From Polytrichum commune (Eukaryota > Streptophyta > Polytrichopsida > Polytrichales > Polytrichaceae): 64,000 bases of DNA. Of this stretch, positions 1 to 12,701 are shown piece after piece. How positions within the stretch are numbered: position 1 is the stretch's first letter; each line of letters starts with the position of its first letter. Under the pieces are notes generated by a model that was not told the DNA's origin, searched no databases, and saw only the letters and a list, made by a program, of their open reading frames with translations. The position numbers and the translations under genes were made by a program. The stretch covers positions 7,688,501-7,752,500 of the forward strand of contig OX485805.1 in the NCBI GenBank assembly GCA_950295325.1, given 5' to 3'.

Positions 1-1320
1 AGAGACTATGGTTCACTCAAGGAGTTCATGCCTTGGGTTTTCTAAGACTATGGCGTAACCAAATGACAATTGCTGAGCTGTGACTCCCTGAATTGCAAAA
101 TACATTATAAGAGTGATGTTACTGATGAGAGTGGGTTGTGAGGGAGTGACTGATCAATTGCATGTACTGCTGTGAGTGACCCTCAACCTTAATTGAATCA
201 ATCCTAAAACTCGCTCTAGAAGTCTTCTTCCCTGTGTTTGTTGTCCTAAATACATCCTAATTCTCTTGAAATCTATCAAGTAACTCAATGGTGATCCCTA
301 GATGTAACACCTGACACTCATTTGGTCTTCCCTGTGTGGTTTTCTTAATTGGAACCCAATCTAAAAACCTGTCTACAGAGGCTCTTCCCAAAAACAACGA
401 ACATTTAGAGTTGGAAAAAACGTATCACTTCTCGACATTGTTTTTCACAAAACCAATTGCTTAGATAATGTTATTGTGAGCCCTCAGGATGTGCTCACAT
501 GTTTATTAACCCTAAAATAAATATGGAGAGTGAAAAAGCAAATGAAGGGGGTAACTTCACCCTTAAAAAGAGATAACATAAATTATACTAAAATAAAAAG
601 GGGTAAGTGCAAGTAACTTGCGCGGGGGGGGGGAAAGAATCTTAGAGAGGAAGGGACCAATGGAGAAGGCAAAAACCGTATTTTTTTCGGGCGGCTCGGA
701 AGATACCGGGCAACGTGAGAAAAAAGGGAAAGTTGGAGGGGTCTCGGGAGGTAGGAAGGAAGAGGCTCATTTTTTTTAGGTAAGAAAAGGGGAGAGAGGA
801 GAGAGTAGAGGAGGAAGGCGGAAGCGTTGTTGCTGTGGGGAATGTTGGTTATGATGTGAAGGTGTTGTTCTCGGCAGTGATGCAAACGGGGCCTTGCTTC
901 GTAGAGTCTTTTGTTGGAAAAAGAAAAAGAAAACGACAGTTAGGTGGTAGAGGTGTTTGGGACTTGAGTGCGATTTTTGAGAGTTCGGTGGACACGACTG
1001 GTGCGGACGGGATCCCTTAGCTGCGAATATTCGGCGAGAGAGCTTAGCAAGAACAAAGTCCCTTTGGGGAAATCCATCCGGCTGTTGTTGCGTGGATCCA
1101 CACATTGCAACCGACTGCAGGCCAGCCGGCGTAGGAATGGATGGATAGGCCAGATAGTCTGGCCACGGCAGTCTACTTCACCGAACCGAGGCTTACCTTA
1201 CCCTTTGGGGTTTCTCTCATGCCGACTATTGGGTTCTCAACAAAAAAGGCACCGCAGTCAATCAGGTGAGCATCTTGCCATCGTCTTTGAGTGAATCCTC
1301 CACAACTCACTGCTGCTTGG
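1..1320. other. Unrecognised flank, no supported gene
   Basis: No recognisable domain in either strand. A poly-G run lies near 627-636, and the short open frames at 583-1294 are low-complexity and unlike any family I know. The stretch from about 600 becomes more GC-rich and appears to continue beyond the solo LTR (from 2964), because the LTR inserted into it at CTTGG. Confidence 0.5.
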
Positions 1321-2958
1321 TGTCAGCCATAAACCCCCACCCTTAAGCGTCGTGGTCCGGGTGAGAGCCTGTGGCTCACATGTACTTGCTCACTCCCCTT
1401 GTCCTTAGTTAGGTACTCGATTCCTCCACAACATAATTTCCAACACATGCTTTATTGAAATAACACAAGGCCGAGAGTGTTTAGAAACACTCCCCCCTTA
1501 ACGGTTCTTGCTATACACAGTCACCCAACTCACAATTATGCCCAATTCCAAACTCACTTCCCCCCACACTTAGTACATTGGGCCATCTTGCACACATCAA
1601 GAAAATGCCCAAGTAATGCTCAAGGTCTCCCTTGAGATACCACTAGCCTCACTATCCACATTTCCTAACCTACCCTCTACCACACAACTCCTCTCCTAAG
1701 TTCACTACCCATCCCCTATCCCAACTAGTTCAACCCTTTAACAACCTACCAGCTCGTTCTCCCTTGGTCTCCTCACAAAGCCTTATGCCTTTCCCTTGTA
1801 TGTGCCTTGCTGCCGGTTGAACCAGTAACTCGGAAAGGCCAACACCCAGGTCCCAATCGGAACCAGTAGCCACCGGAGGACTGGGCTAACCTCCCACCTT
1901 CCTTTCTGCCGTCCGAGCGCGCCTGGACCCAGAGTTCTTGGACTCTACGAATTTAAGCACATACCTCGACTGCCGGCAAGCCTCCACCCTTGTAGACTGA
2001 TGACAATCCATGAGAAACGAAGCACCCAAAAATATGGCCAAATGTCGGCTTCCCTTTCCTCCCTTTACCGGATGCACAACCCAGCTTAGCTGGGCCCAGA
2101 TTTTGGGTGCAACCACCTCAATTTTTGGGTGGCATACCACGATTTCATGAGGGTGGTCCAATGCGGTGACAGAATTTCAAATGCCAACAAAATTTAATGG
2201 TCCTCCACCCATCTTCTGCACTCTGCCCTCCTTCACTCTCGTTCCATCTTCGAGTAGTTGTTACCCACTTTGAAATCCTCTTCCCTACTGATCAAGCGAC
2301 TACCGAAAGCGTTATAAGCTCTTCCCCCTTTTCAAAGCCTTTCGCTCCCTGGACCTTCAGGGTCCCCCTCTCACCGCATTCATAAACCCAGAACCTGCCT
2401 TGACGGATGTTGCATTATCTTCGCCCTTCCCGCATCATCTCGCAGCTGCAGCTAAGGCAGCTGCAGTAGCCCACAACCTCAATTCGGTGCCGCCATCCCC
2501 CTTGGTAGACCCTGGAACCCGAGACCAGTTGAGGTTTTTCGCCACCTCCGGCCACACTCCACACCAGCCAGCACGAGAGACAGACCAAAGAGCCCTTCAC
2601 CGAACGAAACAGGGGACCCTTCCCAGATTCGGGAAACCAGCAACAACCTCATCCGTTGGTAACGACCTTCCTCTTCAATAAACCCAATCAAAGCCTAAAA
2701 TGAACACCCACACAACCCAAAGTAGCCGCTTGTTTGAAGTCCAAGCCATGCTCCAAACCTTAACCACAATTGGCTATTCGTGACTTAACCCACCTGCCTA
2801 GCTCCTAGTGACCCTCATTCAAGTCTTTAACCTCACATTAGTCTAAATATCAAAGCTTCACTCTTTTTATAATTTTGAATGATTGAATAAATATCAAACC
2901 CGAATTCTAATGATTTTTTAGGATCAAAAACACATGTGGGCACCATTTTGGGCTCACA
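1321..2958 (+). mobile_element. Solo LTR, family 1, copy a (1638 bp)
   Basis: It begins TGTCAGCC and ends GGGCTCACA, with a perfect 5-bp target-site duplication CTTGG at 1316-1320 and 2959-2963. The opening block (CCCACCCTTAAGCG, then a GTCCGGGTGAG motif) and the end (ATTTTGGGCTCA) match the LTRs at 30774-32278 and 58146-60480, which defines one family. A TTTTTATA-like promoter motif near 2865 sits at the same relative place in all three. There is no primer-binding site or coding region, so this is a solo LTR. Open frames within it (1886-2161, 2400-2681) are not conserved between copies and are not genes. Confidence 0.88.
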
Positions 2959-2963
2959 CTTGG

Positions 2964-4520
2964 CTCAGATCCGTTGCCGCCAGGCCCGGTCGCCGAATTC
3001 CATCTTCATGTGCACGGCCCTAGATAGGTGGAGCATTGGTAGGCACAATCACTCGTGGCGATAGTGCAACTATCGCTTGTTGCCTAGACATTGTCGACAA
3101 TACGACTGGGTGGAGGAGGTGCCAGCGATGAGAGTGAGGCAAGGGTCATCAGATGCATCGACACCGAATTCTTGCCCGAACATTGGGGACACTAGAACAG
3201 TTCGGTTCCTAGGGAAGGTTGGTAACTGCGGAAGTGGTATAGATCCGATCGATCTCCCCAGTGGATGCTTATGCACCTCCTGCCAAACACAGTCGCATGA
3301 AAACTAGGTTGAGATCATGCTTCCATCCCGAGCTTCAATTTACAGAGACTTCAGGTGGCTTTAGTGGGGCTATCATTGTGGTAGGCGAAGGGTGCAATGG
3401 CAGGGTGGTGGCTGAGTGCGGCAAGGGCCTTGTGGACATTATAGTGAGATTGTGTGGGGGATCTGTTGTTTAGGTTTCTACCGTGGCAGTGTGTCAAGGG
3501 AGTAGGAGGGAGATGAGCAGTGAGGAGGGAGTGGGTTGTGTTAGAGAAGCTTAAAGGGGGAGTTCCGAAGGTCATGGAGGGGTGAAGTAGCGACGTCCAT
3601 CACAACCGCCTAGGTGTGGGAAGGATTGCCATGGTGAGGACTCCAGTTTCGTTGCCGCAATCGGGCAGAGGCCATTGATGGTGGACTGGATGGTTTCGCG
3701 ACCATGAATGCCGTCTGCGATCGACTGAGGAGTTTTTAGTCACCTTCAGCTTCTTGCATGTTAGGGTGTGCCTTCCCGGTTGATGGCATTGTGAGAGCCC
3801 AACAATTAAAACCTTGCAATGGAGAGTGGAGGTCGCACAGACCGTGAAGTGAGAATTCTCACCCTGCGGTCAAACCCCTTGCTGATTTCATGGTTGCAGG
3901 CTGAGGACTGTGGGATATTCTGCACTTGTTGTTTCTGAGGTTACGAAGGGAATTAATCATTCTACCCTAGAGTTCCGCAACAAGGCTTTGGTCAATTTGA
4001 GTGTTAGACAGTGGGTGTTGGTTGTCAAATTGTCCCTGGGAATAACCGCCGCACCCCATGATAGAGTTGATTTCATGAAGGTGATTGGAGATGGACTCGG
4101 GAGGGGAGTCAGAGTCAGAGAAGCAGCTACAATGGCAACAGAAGGAGAGGGGAGGACGAGATGCGAGCTAGGAGGTGTAACCCGAATGCACTGGGGTGCC
4201 GAAGATGCTCAATGCGCGGATGGTAGCATTGTGTGTTGAGGTTGTTGAAGTGTAGCTGGGTTTGAGCAGTGGGTGTAGGGTAGGTAGTGAGCTAAGTCCC
4301 CGCTTGTGGGGAATTAGTGAAATTAGGGGAAGGGGACGGAAGGGAATCAAGCATTTGAGGGTGGATTAACATTGTACGTAACTAAGCATTTGTGAATGCT
4401 TACATTCTCTAATAAAGGGTGTTATACACACCACTTCTCCCACATTAATTGAATTGAAGTTGCACATGTGAATGAAGAACTTGGGCATGTGAAGAGGAAT
4501 CCCCCACTCAGACTAGGACG
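2964..4520. other. Unrecognised GC-richer stretch
   Basis: Several short open frames occur on both strands (for example 3077-3307 and 3910-4239), but none shows a domain, a repeat or a splice pattern that I can support. It may be the old continuation of 600-1320, split by the LTR. Confidence 0.4.
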
Positions 4521-7500
4521 CAATCAAGAGTGGTTGGTGATTCTTGCTCACAGTTATGGAGGCTTATTGCTGGCTTTCTTTTTTGCATTGGGACTGCAAA
4601 GATCTATTTGTTGGCTGCTCATGAGGAGTTCTTGAATTCAAATGCTCGGATGTACATTGTCATCTTCAACTTCCGATTCGTTAAAAAATTTGTTTCTTCC
4701 CTTTATCTTCCTCCTTCAAAATAATTGTTGTCTTCTCATTCAACAACTATGTCTAGACGTAATTTTGAAACATTGTGGCAAAGATTAGAGTCCATGAAAA
4801 CCCAAATGTTTGTGGAAATTGGATGTCAATGGGATTCGCATGAGGATATTTGGTCACTATAAAAACTGGAAATCACTAAGCTCGAGCTAAGGATGCTAAT
4901 GAACATGGTAGATTCTTTCATCCCTAGACATAGTATCCACATCAATTGGTGTCATCATCTAAAGCAACTATGGTGTAATTGTTGGTATCACCTATCAATT
5001 AATAAGTTCATCCATTAAAAGAATAATCCATAAATAATTGGAATGATTGTCCCATGAACACTTGGATCTCTCTCTACTTTGACGGAAAACTAGCTAGGTG
5101 GTCAATCACCTCATGTGTTCCCAAAAAAAAAATTTAAAATTTATATATATATATATATACATTTGGATCCAAGCATATAACTGTTAAAGTACTTCTTTTC
5201 CATTTTTAAAATTTTAAAAGATTTTCTTATCTTTCAAAGCATTTTAGTTGTCACAAATTTCAGTTGCAAAATTAGGACCTTCTTGTCTCCATTATTCCTC
5301 CTCTTTTATCTTACAAATGTAACACCACATGAATAGAGCTCACTACTTGGATTTGTCAATGTTTCGCACCTTGTAAATTCCAAATTACTATATAGGGTTC
5401 CCTATTTCATCCTTACATGTGCCGGAATGTAGTTTCCACGGGGATACAAGTGGGTCTTGGCGAATGTGGGCATGACACGTGGCATATGAGTAAACTAATT
5501 TGTCGTCGACAAACTCTCATCTTCTGTAATTTTACCAATGAAGCACTAGGAGAGTTGGTGTCCTTCAATGGTTGATTTATGATGATTGTTGTTAATAATA
5601 TGTTATACAACATGACATGCATAAGGACATTTTGCCCAATTCTTCCCCGAATGGTCAAATCATGATTATTCTTGCAATAGTTACCCTCCATGGCTCTTCA
5701 ACTTGTGTCATTCTTTAGAAGGAAGCATGTGCAATGGAGCAAGTATCATTTTGATTGTATGCTAACATGTATCATGAAGGAAATTTAGATGTCATAACAT
5801 TGCTAAGCATAATGAGGGCTGACCCTTTCTTTATGAAAATGGACTATTTTGCCTCCACCTCAACAATTTTCGTCGATGAAAATGTGTATTGGATGAAACT
5901 AACGCATCTACTATCAAAATTTTCTCTAAACCCTAGGGGTCCCCTTTTGTATGTCTGCCTTTACTTCGTAATTCTTAATAGCCTTTTTCAATGTATACGT
6001 ACACTAGAGAAAATAATACCTCTCCATTATGTACACTAATGCTTCAAATAACACCCCTCCATACACTCACGTTAGTTCATACATGGTATGAACAATCAAC
6101 CTCCCTTGGTGAACCTAACACCAAGACTTTTTCTCCATCAGCTCACTTTTCCCTAGAGGATAGAAGATCAAACACACAATTAGTACAAGAGAATTAACAA
6201 ATCTAGATCAAGTACATTGACATTTTCCTCATTACTTTTGCAACTCATATGAATATCTTATTCATTGTCAAGGTAAGGATTCTTATTCTTCTTTGATTAT
6301 CATATGAGTAAGATGACTATGAGCTTAAAATACATCAACTTAACTATTTAGCACGTAATCCAATCTTTCCCAATAACATGCCTTTTTTTTAATGTCCATT
6401 CTTAAATTCACACATAACAACACACCACTCAAATATGATCGAAGCAAATTAGGTCATGCTTACCACAGCAACCATCTCCTCCACACATAAGTTGATATTT
6501 TCTCAACTGTAGATTACGCGTCTTCAGTGCAACATGCATCCTAGTAAAATGCCACTCTAGTTTCTCGAAAACCTAAACAATTGAGTTCCGAAGATTCCAA
6601 CCTTTTGATCAAATCATCTAAATTATGCCACTCCCAAACCCTATAAACAACTACAGTTCCTCAATCTTGAATGGACAAATTTTTAAAACGGTTAATCATG
6701 TATTAATCATGTACCTTGTGAACATTTTAACTACAGGGACCACAAGTCATTCGCACTACACCGTTTATAGGATTTAGTGTCACTTACTATTTGGAGTTAC
6801 CTTGTGCTATAATATTTTGCTGTGGATTTCATTTTTTTTATCAACAAAGTGGTTAAAAACCAGTGCTAATAACATGTGATCCTTGTAGTTGTAAAGTGTT
6901 GCTCTATAATATTCACTTTCTACCACAATGTTGTAGAGTCTTCATACATCGAGAAATTTGCTTCTAGTCCAAGGTCAAGTTGATTTAAACACATGTAATA
7001 AATCTTGTTGGCTAATACGTTTCATAAAGAGGTTCCCTAAAGATATGTAGGCCTTAGAAACTTATTTCACCTGTTTGGACACCAGGTGAGACACATGTTT
7101 GATTATATTTGTGCAATATCATGTAGAGTGTGGAAGAGACCCCATCTCTCTCTACCCTTAGTTTCTTGGGGTGTATTTGCTTGCAATCTACCATGTACAC
7201 TCTATCGAATGGAGCTAGTAGGGTTTGCAAAGCCCTTATAGTCATTGGGTTTTGTAGACCATCACACTTTTGGGTTCTTGTAGGGAATATGAAGGGTTTA
7301 GCCCACATGTTTGAAAAATGAGTAAGTAGAAAGTGAACAATTTTAAGATAATGAGATCACAAGGTTGTATGAGGTAACAACCCCCGGAAATGGTGGACGA
7401 AGAGAATTGGTTTCCCTTGGTAAAACTTGTAACTTAGAGAAAGGGATTGACTATGAAAATATGAATGAACTAAAAATGGGTCACATGCACCCAAATTCAA

Positions 7501-9132
7501 ACATGTTGCCACCGTAGAATTGGCAACCCTTACTTGAGCCCCTTTGGACAATTCAACCCCTAAGCATTTGGGGTGGGTCCTAGATTATTTTTCAAATTTA
7601 CCATTACACACACACACACACACACGTGTATATATATATATATGGAATAAAGGAGGTGTGTGGCCACCTTGCTAGTTCTTTTGCCAAGTAGAGAGGAGAT
7701 TTCACGACTAAGAATCAAACCGCCAACCATTGCGTTTGGTTTTGGGTACCTCTCCATTATGATCCAGTAGTTTAGGGTCATCTTGTACCAAAATTTTCCA
7801 ACTGCTTTTGTTTTCAACTTTTTATGATCTAAAATGGTCCTTCCAACAACTCCCAAAAAAAAGCTCGTAGGGGGGCTTAACAACCCCCTTGTCGTATTAC
7901 CTTGGCCAACCACTAGGCCATTCATGGGTTCTTGTACCCTCACATTATATGCGCCAAGGATTGTAAAGGTTAAGGATAAACCGACTACCACAAGTGGGGC
8001 CTAGCCTTGTTCTATGTGGAGAACAAGTACACACTCTAACATGTAAGATCCTAGCACCCGACACCTAGTCTTTGCAACCCAACCTTCGCCACCCATCCCC
8101 ACAACCCATCCCCGTTGTGCCAATTGTAGGAGCGTAGATTGCACCAAATGTGGAACATACCCCTGTTCCAACCCACTCATGTTCCACATCATGTGATGTT
8201 TTGAGTAATTGCATGTTCCGAGGTACATATTGTAAAACCATTTTTCTGGCCATAGCCTAGCCAAATTAGGCAATTCTCAAATTTTGACATCTTTCATTCG
8301 GCCATTAGCAACTGAAAATCATCCAGAGTAAGAAAGAGAGGTAATTGCCGTTATGGGTTGGTTAGGGTCTCTAACCGACTGCCCTCTTCCTCGACTCTAT
8401 GAGGAGGAGGGAGGTGGGGAGTAAAGCATGCTATTTTCCAAATTAGAAATCAGGTGTAGTCTCTTGCTTGAAGCAATAGGCTTTCTAAAGCACCAACGCT
8501 CAGTGATTGAGGCTAGGTGGCTATTAGGCAATCCCAAGTGAGATGTTTGCGGGCATAGTAGGGTCTTCCAGAGCCGAGTGATTTAGACTCTAGTATTTTT
8601 TGAACTTTGACATTGGAAGTAAAGTTGCAGTTTTAGTGCTATATTCTTGGTACACTTGGAGTGCAAAAGTCTGTTGAGCGTGTGTGTAATTATCCTGAAG
8701 TGGAATGATGTTCTGGATGTGTAAGAACAAGATTGTCAAATGTAAGTCATGTAAGTAGTATGTTGAGGAGTATGAATGAATGTGAATAAAGAATATAGTG
8801 TTAAAGATGTGATGTAAGGAAGATTTGGCCGAGTAATAGGAGGCAAGTAGTCTGAGTGGAAGTAGTAAAGACTAAGAGGCATGGGATGGGCAAGGTTATT
8901 ACCTAGAGATACTAAGTGGCCATAGCCATATCAAAAGGCTTGAGTCTGGACGTCCAAAAAGGACATTACCTGGTGGTGAACACCGAGGTAGGGGTATAGC
9001 CCAGGTAGGTTCCTTGTATTAGAGAGGGAGAAGGGCCGAGAGCCTGTTGCGGGTAGTGACAAGGCCTAATGGGTAGGCTATAGGCTGCTAGGACACTATC
9101 CTAAGGAGAAGGAGACAATGCTTTTGAAGAGT
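4521..9132. other. AT-rich intergenic DNA with microsatellites
   Basis: No gene recognised. It contains an AT dinucleotide run near 5140-5159 and a compound CA/TA microsatellite at about 7605-7643. A stretch at about 6773-6830 resembles one arm of the small inverted-repeat element at 23978-24164 (shared TTTAGTGTCACTTACTAT). The open frames here (such as 7560-7991 and 8001-8273, minus) lack family features. Confidence 0.45.
7605..7643. repeat. Compound (CA)n(TA)n microsatellite
   Basis: About ten CA units are followed by GTG and about ten TA units. A simple repeat. Confidence 0.9.
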
Positions 9133-9742
9133 AAGATTACAACTAGTGCAAGCTTTAAGGATAATCAACAGACTAAGGCTATAACATAGGATATTGCCTA
9201 ACTTGTCATGCGTTGTTTTATGTATTAACGGTGTGAATGTTTTTGAGATGAGGTGCTAGGTTTTCCAAAAGATGAAGATGATGACTACTAGCTCTGCAAC
9301 ACTTGCATGATTGTTGTATGTTGATTAAAGAGAACTTAAATTTTGAATTACTGCAATCATTATTTCTGATGATCAAAGACTATGCGGTCATTAAAACGAC
9401 ATTACCCCGGACTTCGTCCTGACTATGAGTCATTGACTACTTGCCAAGCTTTTGAGCTTCACGACAGAAATAAGTCAAGACATAGAGTGATGGAAAATTC
9501 CCTATAGATAGAACGGAATCACTCACGATGGAAGGATCACTAATGACCCCTTGAAAGAGGAATAAATTAATATGAATGAGAGTATGTAATGGGAATTACC
9601 CCGTATTGTTATTATATACCTTAATCCAATGTGACATAAACCCTTATAGACATCAGCTCAGTCTTTCTTGAGACTTAGTTCCCTGGGTTGTTGTTTTAAG
9701 AGATAGCAAAAACCTAACTACACATATTATGTACCACTTTTA

Positions 9743-10094
9743 GGCACCACGGGCTTGGCTTGGTGGTTATGGCTCATGGCTCCCAATGAGGAGGTTATGG
9801 GTTCTATTCCCCATGCCAACGTGGTGCTTACCACCTTAGTCCACCCAACTATGGTGGGGGGTCCTTGGACCTTGTTGTATGGGTACCTCAAAGCCCTTTG
9901 GGGGGATTCCATGCCCGGTATCCTCAAGGCACTGGTGGCTAGCTAGGAACTAGTATAGTGTGTCACTATAGTGCCCACCCCGAGAGGGGTTAGTAGTCTT
10001 GCACCACTGGTATTATGCCCTGAGGGTTTAATGCCAAGGGTGGGTCGAACGGGCATTCCAATCACGCTGATCACATGGTCAACGTTTCTTCTTC
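9743..10094 (+). mobile_element. tRNA-derived SINE (352 bp)
   Basis: A 352-bp insertion flanked by a perfect 13-bp direct repeat TGTACCACTTTTA (9730-9742 and 10095-10107). The duplicate locus near 43577 has one copy of that 13-mer and no insert, so this is a filled site against an empty one. The 5' end is tRNA-like: A box TGGCTTGGTGG at 9756-9766 and B box GGTTCTATTCC at 9800-9810, each one base from the RNA polymerase III consensus. The 3' end is TTTCTTCTTC rather than poly(A). Length, internal promoter and long duplication fit a SINE mobilised by a LINE. The short open frames across it are not genes. Confidence 0.9.
9756..9810 (+). promoter_or_regulatory. RNA polymerase III A and B boxes of the SINE
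   Basis: A-box match at 9756-9766 and B-box match at 9800-9810, starting 44 bases apart, which is normal tRNA-type spacing. No complete tRNA cloverleaf can be folded, so this is the SINE promoter and not a tRNA gene. Confidence 0.8.
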
Positions 10095-11049
10095 TGTACC
10101 ACTTTTACATAATATGCCACATGTTACGACATATTGCTTCTAGCACACTGGCGGTGGGTCACAAAGACCAATGGACAAAGACTAGGTCATCAAGGTCGGG
10201 TGTCGGGTGCCAGGGTTTTTATGTTGTTGGAGTGTGTACATGTTTTCCGCAGAGAACAAGGTTGGGCCCCACATGTTGCCACAGCTGGAGGCGGCCGGTT
10301 TGCCCCTTACCTTTTACAAACCTTGGTGCATATAGTGTGAGCGGGTTCTTGCAGGACTCTTCAGCATGAGGTTGACCCCACATGTTTGGGTTTTAATAGC
10401 ATGTAGTAGGTAACATGAGCAGTAAATATTAGAGATTAGAAGGTTTCATGGCGTGGTAAGTTGGTAACCCAAGAAAACAACCGGCGGAGAGAGATGGATC
10501 CCCTCTATAACACTTGTTCCACTACAAGCCGACCCACCCAAATTATTTTAAAACACTTACAAGGAATCTTGACAGTTTTTATGGTTAACTTTGAGTAGGT
10601 AGAACGTGAGCAATAGGGAGGTAATGAGATTAGAAGGTTGCAAGAGGAGACAACCCTAGATAACAGACAAAGAGAACTAGGTCTCCTCTGGGCACTGCAA
10701 TACTTGTCTCATTGTAGGCCAACAAGGCCAAGCTATACAAGTTGTCATGTTTTAGGTTCTTGAAAGAAACATTAACCCCACATGTTTGGATTATTTAAAT
10801 AACAATAAGTCTATACAAATTCATGAAAAAATGAGCAATTTCAATTTCTATTATTAAAAGTATGTTCCTCTCTATGAAAGACAAAAGTTGCAGAGTCAGC
10901 AACCCAAAAAAAGGGCGGGCAGAGAGGGTTGCGGTGCATTGGACTAGACTGTCATCAGGGATAACACGAAGGGACTCGACAGTGCAGCTCAAGAGCACAG
11001 AATTTGAGAAATGCATGTATGTTAGGTATTTTCTGCGTAAATAATTACG

Positions 11050-11590
11050 GGAAATGTCACAAATAAAACTGTCACAAGCTACGACGAGTCGTGAAATAAC
11101 ATTGAAAGTAAGCTACCAAGAGAGAAGCTGAAGTGGCGATCCTTTCTGCTGTTATGAAATTCTGTAATGGTGACAACCGGAAACCATTTGAACAGCCAAA
11201 GAACAAAGTTCTTAGAAAATCCATCACCATTACAAAATGATGCATACTCTAAGAATATCTTGTGGCAAATGATGCTCCATTCAAGCATGACACGAAGAGG
11301 TTGACTTGATGCAGCTCAAGAATGTAGCAGTTTCAGAATTCAAGGACGTGGTTTCCTTCTCTGAGCATGTAGGAAATGTGTCACAAACAAAACTGTGACA
11401 AATTACAGCATTGGATTCTCAACTTGAAGTAATTACAAAGAGAGAAAGAAGTGGCAATCCTTACTCCTAAGAGAGTCTCTAATGGCGAGAGGCGAAACCA
11501 CTGGAACAAAAAGAAGAAATTCTTGCAAAATCCATCACCATCGAAAACCGATGTATACTCGAAGAACATTTGATGATGGTTAGATGCTCT
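11050..11590. repeat. Diverged tandem duplication, period about 310 bp
   Basis: The stretch 11050-11270 and the stretch 11370-11590 share ordered blocks: AAATGTCACAAA, CAAGAGAGAAG, AAATCCATCACCAT and ATACTC(T/G)AAGAA. The same pair occurs in duplication copy 2 (about 45307-45850), so it predates the segmental duplication. Minus-strand open frames across each unit are distantly alike, but I recognise no family and treat the units as non-coding flank of the MYND gene. Confidence 0.65.
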
Positions 11591-11729
11591 CCAACTCCTG
11601 CACCGAATGTATCGTTCATGTAGAGGACTTAAGGTCTTGCCTCATCACAAGAATCAATGAAACTGCTCCTCTCGGCAGTTGATTGGTGCAACCTGCCAGA
11701 CACCTTACAAAATCGTTCTCTCTAGTGCA

Positions 11730-12260
11730 TCCTGATCGTCTGCAAACATGACACCCCGAAGAAACATCACAGTAGATCTCAGTACTGCATCTGGGAATTT
11801 TGTTGCTTCGAAGCGAACTAGATCCAGGACCGTTGGCGACATAAAACCTTGTGACGTAAATTGACCAAATTCGACTCCAGCAAGCAATCAAGGGGTGTCA
11901 AGTCTCTGCGCAGTCTACGAGATCTTCATTGAGTCTACAAGCAGTCTTGTCGTTAGACCACTCCTGGCACTCCCGTGAGCAAGAACACGAGATCTTTTAA
12001 TACACGACACGCCGAAGAAACAGCAATGAGATCTCGGTCCTGCATCTTCAAATTTTGGCGCTTCTAAACAAATTAGATCCAAACCTGTTGGATCTAATTA
12101 AGCCGAAATAGAGAAAATCGGACTCCAGCAAGAAAAGGAATCCAGGGGGATCAGGTCGCACTGATCAACTTCAATGCTGCACTCTGTGCGCAGCAATGAG
12201 TTGACAAGTAGTCTTGTGGATAGGCCACTCCTTCTGGCACTCCTGAAATGAGTAATGCTC
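11730..12260. repeat. Diverged tandem duplication of the MYND 3' flank, period about 250 bp
   Basis: Two units share CGAAGAAACA, GAGATCTC(G/A)GT, CTGCATCT, GACTCCAGCAAG and a CACTCCTGGCACTCC block. The last block is a decayed copy of the sequence encoding the MYND tail (12200-12260), so the 3' end of the gene was itself duplicated. It is present in copy 2 as well. Confidence 0.6.
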
Positions 12261-12701
12261 TCCGCACTGCTTGCACTGTAAGCTAGCCTCCTTCTTGCAA
12301 TGGTCACACCTAGGCTTCGCATTGGGAGTCACCTTCATCTCGCAATCGTCCAGCAAACTCATCCCTGCGCCTCCGAAGCTCTCCATGAAATCACCGAAAT
12401 GGCCCTCCCTCTTCTCATCGTTCTCCGACATCCGCATGTTGATCTTGAACCCCTACTTCGCAAGCATATCGAAAAACCCTCCCATCGTCTTCGGTTTCCG
12501 ATCCTCCAGCACCTTGTCCTCCTCTTCCACCATGATCCTCCACCTCCGATCGTTCTCCGCCTGCTTCCGCACGGGCTCCTCGGTCACCTCCTCGTACAGC
12601 TTGAGCGTGTTCTTCATCGCTGGATCCGCATTGGGATGGCTGGCCAACTCTTTCAGCTTCTTCAGGTCACGAGCACTCAAAGCCTCCCATCTTTGAAGCA
12701 C
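12171..12701 (-). pseudogene. MYND zinc-finger protein, reading frame broken by a stop (copy 1)
   Basis: The minus-strand frame reads about 82 codons, a TAG stop at 12453-12455, then continues in the same frame for about 93 codons to a stop at 12171. The second half holds a MYND-type zinc finger: CDHC, then CKQC, HYSFQECQ, and the WPIHKTTC end. MYND domains bind proline-rich partners through two zinc sites with C4 and C2HC ligands. Here the Cys of the usual Tyr-Cys-Ser step is Ser (HYS), so one ligand is missing. The first half is charged, probably helical, and I do not recognise it. No ATG is present at the 5' end of the frame (first plausible codon GTG), so an upstream exon is missing or unseen. 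A shorter product from the ATG at 12437 is possible. The copy at 46426 carries the same stop. Confidence 0.72.

Noticed and set aside
9743-9815. Possible tRNA gene
   Set aside because: A and B boxes are present, but no cloverleaf or acceptor pairing; the 13-bp duplication and empty site show it is a SINE.
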